From Clostridia bacterium (GTDB taxonomy: Bacteria > Bacillota > Clostridia > Christensenellales > Borkfalkiaceae): a stretch of 7,721 nucleotides of DNA. The translations under genes and the position numbers were made by a program. The notes beneath the pieces are model-generated. The model made no database searches. It had not been told where the DNA came from and saw nothing but the letters and a program-made list of their open reading frames with translations. Within the stretch, counting starts at the first letter, position 1. Each line of letters begins with the position of its first letter. Shown here piece by piece: positions 1 to 5,272 of this stretch. Location: contig CAAGDF010000014.1 of assembly GCA_900768525.1 (NCBI GenBank), positions 1 through 7,721 of the forward strand, given 5' to 3'.

Positions 1-25
1 ACAGCAAAAACCGATTTATTCCCGC

Positions 26-46
26 AAAAATGGGTTCGAACACCAT
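26..46 (-). terminator. possible weak terminator after spo0A-like gene
   Basis: Just downstream of the spo0A-like stop codon, the minus strand reads ATGG-T-GTTCGAAC-CCAT, a near-perfect palindrome with one bulged T, followed directly by TTTTT. It could fold as a short stem with a TTCGAA loop and a U-run, as in an intrinsic terminator. The stem is only about five pairs plus a bulge, so the call is weak. The window ends shortly after, so a better terminator may lie outside. Confidence 0.3.
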
Positions 47-71
47 CACCACTGGCTAGATATTTATTTAG

Positions 72-884
72 TTATACAGCGGCAAAACCGTCGAGTAATA
101 ATCTATCGGCAATGAGCGCGATAAATTCCGAATTGGTAGGTTTATCGCTTGCGGAATAAGCGTTCACTCCGAAAAGCGAATTGAATGTATCGATATGACC
201 TTTATTCCATGCAACGCCGATAGCATGCCTTATGGCGCGTTCGACCTTGCTCGCGCTGGTGTTGTATCTTACGCCGATGGTAGGATACAAACGCTTTGTA
301 ACGCTGTTTATAATTTCGGGTTCTTCCACGGCGAGCCTTATCCCCTCGCGCAGATAAGAATAACCTTTAATGTGCGGCGGCATGCCCATTCCGATAAAAA
401 TACGGCTTATGCGTTCTTCGATTTGGCGGTCAGGCGCACCTTCATCGCTGCCGCTTGTATTCTCGGCGATAATCATATCGCCCTTTGAGCCGATTGAACC
501 GCTGCCCGAAACAGCCGAACTTTTGCTTATTTTCGCAAGCGAGTTCATACGCTTGATAAGCATACCGTAATCAACGGGTTTAATCATATAATACGACGCG
601 CCCGCATCCATAATTTGTCTGACCATTTCTTCGCAGTTCATAACGCTTATGACTACCGCGCAAGTATTCGGCGAATAGCGTTTTGCAAGTTCGATAAGTT
701 CGATCCCGTCCGACTGCCTGAGCGTAAACGAAGTGACTAAAAAGTCGGGTTTGTTAGCCCTGATCGAATCTATTGCGATTCTCACGTCATCGGTAACCTC
801 GATTACATTGAACGAACCTCGTAAGTTATCGGCACATTCCTGCGCTTCGCGCATGTCGTTTTGAACAATTACAGCTGACTCCAT
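72..884 (-). CDS. spo0A: Spo0A-like sporulation response regulator with degenerate receiver domain
   Basis: A 270-residue homologue of Spo0A, the DNA-binding master regulator of sporulation entry (Bacillus subtilis Spo0A is 267). The C-terminal domain (about 155-265) is near-canonical: PPHIKGYSYLREGI (169-182), the helix-turn-helix SASKVERAIRHAIGVAW (210-226) and KPTNSEFIALIADRL (248-262). The N-terminal part (about 3-118) is a CheY-like receiver by fold pattern, but key residues are altered: the phospho-acceptor Asp (D56 in B. subtilis, in LVLDIIMP) aligns with Ser52 in LVTSFTLR, the following MP is LR, the first acidic-pocket Asp is Asn9 (Asp10 is kept), and the conserved Thr is Ser80. Lys102 in IKPVD is kept. 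A Ser/Gly-rich linker spans about 119-155. The start at 884 is chosen because AAGGGG lies 9 nt upstream; an in-frame start at 953 would overlap the TATAAT promoter element. DNA-binding role: confident. Phosphorelay control: doubtful. It may be a paralogue of a canonical Spo0A elsewhere in the genome. Confidence 0.93.
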   Translation of the reverse strand: MESAVIVQNDMREAQECADNLRGSFNVIEVTDDVRIAIDSIRANKPDFLVTSFTLRQSDGIELIELAKRYSPNTCAVVISVMNCEEMVRQIMDAGASYYMIKPVDYGMLIKRMNSLAKISKSSAVSGSGSIGSKGDMIIAENTSGSDEGAPDRQIEERISRIFIGMGMPPHIKGYSYLREGIRLAVEEPEIINSVTKRLYPTIGVRYNTSASKVERAIRHAIGVAWNKGHIDTFNSLFGVNAYSASDKPTNSEFIALIADRLLLDGFAAV

Positions 885-912
885 TTCTCCATACCCCTTA
901 AAATATAAATTT

Positions 913-942
913 AATTTACCGATAATATTCTCCCGGTAAATT
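913..942 (-). repeat. inverted repeat in spo0A leader
   Basis: A 9-bp perfect inverted repeat (AATTTACCG at 913-921 and CGGTAAATT at 934-942) separated by 12 nt. It lies between the putative -10 element and the ribosome binding site of the spo0A-like gene, so it could be a leader stem-loop or a dyad operator. Which of these it is, or whether it is chance in AT-rich DNA, cannot be told from sequence alone. Confidence 0.45.
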
Positions 943-952
943 TTATACTTCA

Positions 953-977
953 ATTATACCACGATTTTTGAATTATA
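953..977 (-). promoter_or_regulatory. putative sigma-A type promoter -10 elements of spo0A-like gene
   Basis: Two perfect TATAAT hexamers occur on the minus strand at 953-958 and 972-977, about 70 and 90 nt upstream of the ATG at 884. Neither has a recognisable TTGACA-like -35 at 16-18 nt (the position gives CGATTA for the first and ATTTAT for the second). A good -10 with a poor -35 is common in activator-dependent promoters. I looked for a sigma-H promoter (AGGA...GAAT) and found a GAAT at about 926-929 without a matching -35. The element nearer the gene is the better candidate. Confidence 0.45.
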
Positions 978-1031
978 ATCGTTTTTCTTAGGGAATAAAT
1001 AGCGGGAAAACGGGCTTCTTTTAAGACTTCG

Positions 1032-1038
1032 TGTCGAA
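1032..1038. promoter_or_regulatory. candidate Spo0A binding site (0A box)
   Basis: A perfect match to the core 0A box TGTCGAA on the plus strand, about 75 nt upstream of the nearer TATAAT and about 150 nt upstream of the spo0A-like start codon. The predicted DNA-binding domain of the adjacent gene is well conserved in its recognition helix region, so autoregulation is plausible. A 7-mer match is weak evidence alone: the same heptamer occurs inside the oppA gene (TTCGACA at 6471-6477), where it is probably chance. Confidence 0.4.
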
Positions 1039-1149
1039 ATATGCCTATAAAGAAAAATTATCGCCAAAAATTTGTCTTAAAAACTGAAATATTATATTTT
1101 TTCAGCAAAGAAAAAAACGGCAAACAGTTCAATTTTTTTATATTTCCTG

Positions 1150-1183
1150 CGTGTCAATAGGCTCCTATTTTATTTTTGACACG
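1150..1183. repeat. inverted repeat with TTGACA on both strands
   Basis: CGTGTCAA (1150-1157) and TTGACACG (1176-1183) form a perfect 8-bp inverted repeat with an 18-nt centre, which itself contains a small dyad AATAGG/CCTATT (1156-1161, 1164-1169). Each arm contains a consensus -35 hexamer TTGACA reading outward, but neither is followed at 16-18 nt by a convincing -10. It may be a protein-binding dyad or an RNA stem in the operon trailer; the function is unknown. Confidence 0.4.
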
Positions 1184-1218
1184 GTTTGTTTTTTGCAATA
1201 AAAATTAAGCATACAAAA

Positions 1219-1246
1219 GGCGGCTCAACTTAAAAAAGTTGCCGCC
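1219..1246 (-). terminator. probable intrinsic terminator of the opp operon
   Basis: Arms GGCGGC-TC-AACTT (1219-1231) and AAGTT-GCCGCC (1236-1246) form an 11-bp stem with a 2-nt bulge and a four-base loop. In the minus-strand transcript the stem is followed by UUUUGU and, a few bases later, another U-rich run. It lies about 130 nt past the stop codon of the last operon gene and before the spo0A-like gene, so it probably separates the two transcription units. The U-tract is short, so readthrough is possible. Confidence 0.6.
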
Positions 1247-1376
1247 GCCGTTAAACTATTTTATATTGGGTACACCCCAAAATTTGACATAGAGCCTAAA
1301 TATTTAATTCACGCACCAAAGCGAAACATTACCGAACATTATCGGCAACATTATCAATAGCAAAAGCAAAACCGCA

Positions 1377-1646
1377 TTAACGGCTGAACCCGCCCGTAAT
1401 GAGCATAATAATCACATACAAAAGCGCGATTATCGCAAGCACGACGGTCATCGGCAACAGCATTTGCTTTACCGTAGTCCAATAAGTGTGCCACTTATCT
1501 TTAAAAGTGGAGCGCGGTTTGTTTGCGGGTTGATTGTTCTTCGGCTTGCCGCCTATGCCGCTTACCGCGGACATATCGGCTATGGTAGAATTATCGTCGT
1601 ACCAAATGATTTTTTCTTTCTTTTTCTTGTTCTTTTTGTGCGACAT
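1377..1646 (-). CDS. small single-pass membrane protein, last gene of the opp operon
   Basis: I do not recognise a characterised family. The 89-residue product begins with a very basic stretch (KKNKKKKEK, residues 4-12), followed by IIWYDDNSTIADMSAVSG (13-30), a Pro/Asn/Lys-rich spacer (about 33-51), and one hydrophobic helix at about 62-84 with a short GGFSR tail. There is no N-terminal signal peptide, so the basic N-terminus is probably cytoplasmic and the C-terminus outside. The DD-x-x-TIADM segment resembles a motif I recall from small clostridial hypothetical membrane proteins; that is memory, not a search. It starts 1 nt after the oppF stop with AGGA 5 nt before the ATG, so it is translated from the opp transcript. 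The tight coupling, plus a membrane helix, suggests an accessory or regulatory subunit of the transporter, but this is inference. Confidence 0.85.
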   Translation of the reverse strand: MSHKKNKKKKEKIIWYDDNSTIADMSAVSGIGGKPKNNQPANKPRSTFKDKWHTYWTTVKQMLLPMTVVLAIIALLYVIIMLITGGFSR

Positions 1647-1647
1647 A

Positions 1648-2808
1648 TCAGTCCTGCGGATACAAATGGCAAGCTACAAAATGCCCGGGTTCGTATTCTT
1701 TATAGCACGGAGCTATATGTTTGCATATCTCCATAGCCTTGGGGCAACGAGTGTGGAACTTGCAGCCCATAGGCGGATTTGCGGGCGACGGAATATCGCC
1801 TTTAAGAATGACACGCTTAGTCTTTTCACGCGGGTTGGGATTAGGTACGGCAGAGAACAACGCATTCGTGTACGGGTGCATCGGATTGCCGAAAATCTTA
1901 TCCTTATTACCGAACTCGACCATAGAACCGAGGTACATTACGCCGATTTTATCGGATATGTATTTAACGACCGACAAGTCGTGTGAAATGAAAAGGTAGG
2001 TAAGATTTCTTTCCTTTTGCAGTTTTTTAAGCAGGTTGATGATTTGCGCCTGAATGGAAACGTCCAACGCCGAAACCGGTTCGTCGCAAACGACGAGTTC
2101 GGGGTTAACCGAAAGCGCACGCGCGATACAAATACGCTGACGCTGACCGCCCGAGAACTCGTGCGGGTATCTGTCGTAATAATAATCGCGCAAGCCGCAG
2201 TTTTCCATAAGTTTAAGAACGTAGTCCTTAATTTCGGTTTCGGGCACGATATGATGCACTCTTACCGCTTCTGACAACAGGTTGCCGACCGTGCTTCTGG
2301 GCGGGAGCGAAGAATACGGATCCTGAAAGACTATCTGCATTTGCGATCTGAGCGGACGCATTTGCGAACCCTTATATCCCGCTATATCATTGCCTTTGAA
2401 AAATACCTGTCCGCTCGTGGGTTGGTATAGTTTAAGAATGGTTCTGCCCATTGTGGTTTTACCGCAACCGGACTCGCCTACAATACCGAGCGTTTCGCCC
2501 GGCAAAATCTTAAACGATACGTCGTCAACCGCTTTCAAAGTAGATAACGGCTTGCCCAAAAGCGTCTTTTTAAGCACGAAATATTTCTTTAAGTGCCTTA
2601 CTTCGAGTATTGCGTCGGGATCGGGAGGAAGAAGCAAATCGGCAGCAATTTTTTCGTCGCGCGCGGCTTGTTCTTTTTCGGCTTCGGCTAAATCGTCAAA
2701 ACCCGAAAACTCGCCCGCATCGGCTGTCGTTTGATCTTCGGCATTGCAGGCTTCCGTCGCGCAAGTTTCTTCGGTTTCGCCAACGGCGATTTTTTTGTTT
2801 TCGTCCAT
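1648..2808 (-). CDS. oppF: oligopeptide ABC transporter ATP-binding protein OppF
   Basis: One of the two cytoplasmic ATPases that drive peptide import (OppF/DppF type), expected to pair with OppD and dock on OppB/OppC. In the 386-residue product I see Walker A GESGCGKT (111-118), Q-loop FQDPYSSL (161-168, Gln162), signature FSGGQRQR (218-225), Walker B LVVCDEPVSALD (238-249), H-loop ISHD (274-277) and the family C-terminal region with HPYT (311-314) and a Cys cluster (Cys349, 355, 362, 368). All catalytic motifs are intact. After the Q-loop it reads SLPPR where SLNPR is commoner. Residues 1-66 form a strongly acidic extension (about 20 Asp/Glu against 5 Lys/Arg) that precedes the usual family start at AILEVRHLKKYF. 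Its ATG is 1 nt past the oppD stop, with GAGGA 8 nt upstream. Substrate cannot be told; dipeptides, oligopeptides or other small peptides are possible. Confidence 0.95.
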   Translation of the reverse strand: MDENKKIAVGETEETCATEACNAEDQTTADAGEFSGFDDLAEAEKEQAARDEKIAADLLLPPDPDAILEVRHLKKYFVLKKTLLGKPLSTLKAVDDVSFKILPGETLGIVGESGCGKTTMGRTILKLYQPTSGQVFFKGNDIAGYKGSQMRPLRSQMQIVFQDPYSSLPPRSTVGNLLSEAVRVHHIVPETEIKDYVLKLMENCGLRDYYYDRYPHEFSGGQRQRICIARALSVNPELVVCDEPVSALDVSIQAQIINLLKKLQKERNLTYLFISHDLSVVKYISDKIGVMYLGSMVEFGNKDKIFGNPMHPYTNALFSAVPNPNPREKTKRVILKGDIPSPANPPMGCKFHTRCPKAMEICKHIAPCYKEYEPGHFVACHLYPQD

Positions 2809-2809
2809 A

Positions 2810-4159
2810 TTACTTTTCCTCGTCGTATAAGTGGCAAGCTACGAAATGCGTCGGGCTGACCTGCACCATGCACGGATAGTCCGCCGAACATTTGCCTATG
2901 CACTTAGAACATCTTTCCTTAAAATAACAATAGTCGGGCATATCGATCGGGTTAGGAACGTTGCCCGGAATATTGAACAACTCCGCCTCTTTCGATTGCA
3001 TTGTCGGCTTGGATTTTTGCAAGCCCTGCGTGTACGGGTGAAGCGGATTGAAGAAAATCTCTTCCGCCGTGCCGCGCTCGATAATTCTGCCCGCATACAT
3101 AACCACAACGTAATCAGCCATTTCGGCAATAACGCCGAGGTCGTGCGTAATCAAGAGAATAGAACCGTTAATTCTACGCTTTAAGTCGTTGAACAAATCA
3201 AGAATTTGCGCCTGAATTGTAACGTCCAGAGCGGTGGTCGGTTCGTCGGCTATGATAAGGCGCGGCTCGCCCGCGAGCGCCATAGCGATCATAACACGCT
3301 GACGCATACCGCCCGACAGTTCGTGCGGGTAAGACGCGTAAACGCGCTCGGGCATGGAAATTCCGACCATATCGAGCATTTCGATAGAGCGTTTTTTAGC
3401 AAATTCCTTAGTTGCGCCGGGAACGTGCAACAGCGACACTTCGTCAAGCTGATTGCCTATAGTGAAAACCGGGTTGAGCGAAGTCATCGGTTCCTGGAAT
3501 ACCATCGACAACTGTCTTCCACGCAAACGATACATTTCGTTTATCGGCATTTTTGCGATATCGAAAACGCATTCTTCTTTCTCGTAAACGCCGAGTCCGT
3601 TTTCGCCGACCTCCTGCACGGGGCGGCGTTTGGGATTGCCGTTTCTGTCGCAAACCACATTGCCGCTCGCATCCGTTACGTCTTCGTAGATGATCTCGCC
3701 CTTTTCGTCGCGCTTGTAAACGGGAATAAACTCACCGTTTTCGTCGCGCTTGAAGTCGTTGGCTTTAAAGCGGATAGAACCGCTTACTATCTGCCCCGAC
3801 GGACCTTGCAAAAGGCGCATTATCGACATTGAAGTAACCGACTTACCGCAACCGGACTCGCCGACGACGCCGACGGTGGAGTTAAGCGGAATCTCGAACG
3901 AAACGCCGTTAACCGCTTTTACCACGCCCTGATCGGTAAAGAAGTAGGAATGTAAATCCTCTACTTCGAGAATGTTTTTCTCGTCTTTCATCACCGTAGT
4001 GTATTCCGACTGCGGAACACTGCGGAATTTTGCTTTTTCGAGACGGCGCATCTCCTTGGCGTTAGCCTTGGCGATTTCGCGGATCTCTTTCCCCGTCATG
4101 TAGTGGTTTCCGGAGGAATTCTTATTCTCAGACTCTTTTTTTCCGAATAATTTCAACAT
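2810..4159 (-). CDS. oppD: oligopeptide ABC transporter ATP-binding protein OppD with repeat-containing insert
   Basis: The second importer ATPase (OppD/DppD type). Its 449 residues carry Walker A GESGCGKS (100-107), Q-loop FQEPMTSLNP (221-230, Gln222), signature LSGGMRQR (281-288), Walker B LIIADEPTTALD (301-312), H-loop ITHD (337-340), HPYT (374-377) and a Cys-rich C-terminus (Cys411, 417, 420, 424, 430, 442). In DppD/OppD relatives this region can bind an iron-sulfur cluster. The protein is over 100 residues longer than a typical OppD (about 330) for two reasons: a basic, charged N-terminal extension (1-60) before ILEVEDLHSYFF, and an insert of about 60 residues (136-198) between Walker A and the Q-loop. 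The insert falls in the variable beta-rich part of the fold and leaves the catalytic motifs intact, so activity is expected. Start: ATG with AAGGAG 7 nt upstream, overlapping the oppC end; the oppC stop is 3 nt away. Confidence 0.95.
   Translation of the reverse strand: MLKLFGKKESENKNSSGNHYMTGKEIREIAKANAKEMRRLEKAKFRSVPQSEYTTVMKDEKNILEVEDLHSYFFTDQGVVKAVNGVSFEIPLNSTVGVVGESGCGKSVTSMSIMRLLQGPSGQIVSGSIRFKANDFKRDENGEFIPVYKRDEKGEIIYEDVTDASGNVVCDRNGNPKRRPVQEVGENGLGVYEKEECVFDIAKMPINEMYRLRGRQLSMVFQEPMTSLNPVFTIGNQLDEVSLLHVPGATKEFAKKRSIEMLDMVGISMPERVYASYPHELSGGMRQRVMIAMALAGEPRLIIADEPTTALDVTIQAQILDLFNDLKRRINGSILLITHDLGVIAEMADYVVVMYAGRIIERGTAEEIFFNPLHPYTQGLQKSKPTMQSKEAELFNIPGNVPNPIDMPDYCYFKERCSKCIGKCSADYPCMVQVSPTHFVACHLYDEEK
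3644..3751 (-). repeat. 36-bp coding tandem repeat in the OppD insert (three units)
   Basis: Three consecutive 12-residue units occur at OppD residues 137-148 (KRDENGEFIPVY), 149-160 (KRDEKGEIIYED) and 161-172 (VTDASGNVVCDR). Asp recurs at 139, 151 and 163 and Gly at 142, 154 and 166, exactly 12 apart; a partial RNGNPKR follows. The first two units share an exact 14-base match (TTTTCGTCGCGCTT on the plus strand at 3738-3751 and 3702-3715), so at least one unit probably arose by recent slippage duplication; the third unit is diverged. The D-x-x-G-x-hydrophobic pattern fits short beta-hairpins. Confidence 0.75.
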
Positions 4160-4162
4160 CCG

Positions 4163-5260
4163 TTATCTCCTTTGTCTGGGATCGAGAGCGTCGCGCAGAC
4201 CGTCGCCGATAAAGTTGAAGCCGAGAACGGCTATAATGATACAGATACCGGAGGGTACCCATACGTTAGGATAGTTCTTAAGAATATTGAGGTTTCTCGA
4301 AATAACTTCGATCATAGTACCCCAAGAAGCATACGGCACTCTTACGCCGAGGTTCAAGTACGACAGCGTGGACTCGTAAAGAATCATGCTGCCGAGCGAC
4401 AACGTCATAGAAACGAGAATCTGCGGCAAAATGTTAGGAACAAGATGCTTGAAAATCTTTCTCGGCGTCGAATAACCCATGGCTTCCGCGGCAACCATAT
4501 ATTCCTGTTCGCGCAGGAAGAGGATCTGACCGCGTACAAGTCTTGCCATTCCCGGCCAGGAGAACAGCGACAGTATGCCCATAAGCAAATATATGTAGTA
4601 TTCGGACGGCACTTTGTTAGCGTCGAGCACCGCGCCGATGATAAGCATCAACGGCAAGGTGGGCAAACACATAAGAATATCGCATATACGCATTATTATG
4701 TTATCCACAATTCCGCCGTAGTAACCCGCTATACCGCCCATTATAATGCCGAGCGCGCTGGTAAGGAATACCGCGATGAAACTTATCGTAAGCGAAAGTC
4801 TTCCGCCGTACATAAGACGGCAGAATACGTCGAGCCCCTTTTCGTCCGTTCCGAGCAAGTGGTTGCCGTCAGGCAACGCAAGACTGTTAACGCCCTTTGT
4901 GGTAACGTAACAAGTTACGAACTCCTCTTCGCCTTCGATTCTTATATCGTAGTCCTGATAACGGGTTGCGCCCGCACGGTCAACCTCGATTTCGCCCCAC
5001 TGCCTGTAAACAAGCGGTCCTATCCAGCTGAATACGAACAGCGACGCGAGCATTACTATGCCCACGATCGAAAGTTTCGAGCGGAAAAAACGCCTGAGTA
5101 ACATTCTCGTCGGCGACATAAGTCTGACGTTTCTGTCAAGAGCTTTATCGGTATCGGCGATATCGAGAGCTTCTTCCTGCTTTTCGGCTTTTTCGGCGGC
5201 AACTTCTTCGGCTTCTAACTCTTTGATAACCTCGGATTGGTTAAAATTCTTTTCTTCCAT
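4163..5260 (-). CDS. oppC: oligopeptide ABC transporter permease OppC
   Basis: Inner-membrane permease subunit of the DppC/OppC type, 365 residues, forming the channel with OppB. Visible features are a first membrane helix at about 62-84, an extracytoplasmic loop up to LLGTDEKGLDVFCRLMYGGR (135-154), which is the characteristic start of the permease domain, several further helices (about 157-180, 185-212, 222-242, 272-297, 332-352), the EAA-type ATPase-contact motif EYMVAAEAMGYSTPRKIFKH (253-272) and the family C-terminus GDGLRDALDPR (352-362). Residues 1-48 are a cytoplasmic, Glu/Ala/Lys-rich segment that is longer than in typical OppC and could form a coiled coil. Start: ATG with GGAGG 7 nt upstream, overlapping the oppB end (12 nt lie between the stop and the ATG). 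OppD follows 3 nt after the stop. Confidence 0.95.
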   Translation of the reverse strand: MEEKNFNQSEVIKELEAEEVAAEKAEKQEEALDIADTDKALDRNVRLMSPTRMLLRRFFRSKLSIVGIVMLASLFVFSWIGPLVYRQWGEIEVDRAGATRYQDYDIRIEGEEEFVTCYVTTKGVNSLALPDGNHLLGTDEKGLDVFCRLMYGGRLSLTISFIAVFLTSALGIIMGGIAGYYGGIVDNIIMRICDILMCLPTLPLMLIIGAVLDANKVPSEYYIYLLMGILSLFSWPGMARLVRGQILFLREQEYMVAAEAMGYSTPRKIFKHLVPNILPQILVSMTLSLGSMILYESTLSYLNLGVRVPYASWGTMIEVISRNLNILKNYPNVWVPSGICIIIAVLGFNFIGDGLRDALDPRQRR

Positions 5261-5272
5261 AGTAGTCCTCCG

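Larger units (their letters stand above)
954..1376. other. AT-rich intergenic region between opp operon and spo0A-like gene
   Basis: About 420 nt without a supportable gene on either strand. Going in the direction of transcription it holds: three near-direct copies of ACATTA at 1326-1353 right after the small membrane gene; a 5-bp hairpin (TTGGG/CCCAA) at 1266-1280; the probable operon terminator; an 8-bp inverted repeat at 1150-1183; an AT-rich hairpin (CTGAAA/TTTCAG, 1084-1105) followed by five Ts on the minus strand; a 9-bp inverted repeat (TTTTAAGAC 1019-1027, GTCTTAAAA 1074-1082) that brackets a Spo0A box; and the putative spo0A promoter. Several of these short repeats are expected by chance in DNA this AT-rich. 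Confidence 0.8.

Noticed and set aside
20..65. tRNA-like T-arm (GGGTTCGAAC) near the left edge
   Set aside because: The TTCGAAC loop lacks a properly paired 5-bp stem, and no anticodon or D arm can be placed at the right distance on either strand. It reads better as a small palindrome after the spo0A-like gene.
885..953. Upstream start for the spo0A-like gene at 953 (23 extra residues)
   Set aside because: The ATG at 953 abuts the TATAAT hexamer and its coding would run through the leader dyad. The residues do not match Spo0A, and the ATG at 884 has AAGGGG and the family-like start.
1176..1204. Plus-strand promoter TTGACA-17-TAAAAA
   Set aside because: The -10 matches only 4 of 6 positions, and no plus-strand gene follows; any transcript would run into the terminator hairpin.
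2296..2325. OppF SLPPR in place of SLNPR after the Q-loop as a defect
   Set aside because: The position is not catalytic, and all ATPase motifs are intact. I treat it as lineage variation.
3206..5101. Long plus-strand reading frames opposite oppD and oppC (208 and 309 residues)
   Set aside because: Their products are Arg/His-rich with no domain or helix pattern, and they lie antisense to well-conserved genes. They are codon-bias shadows.
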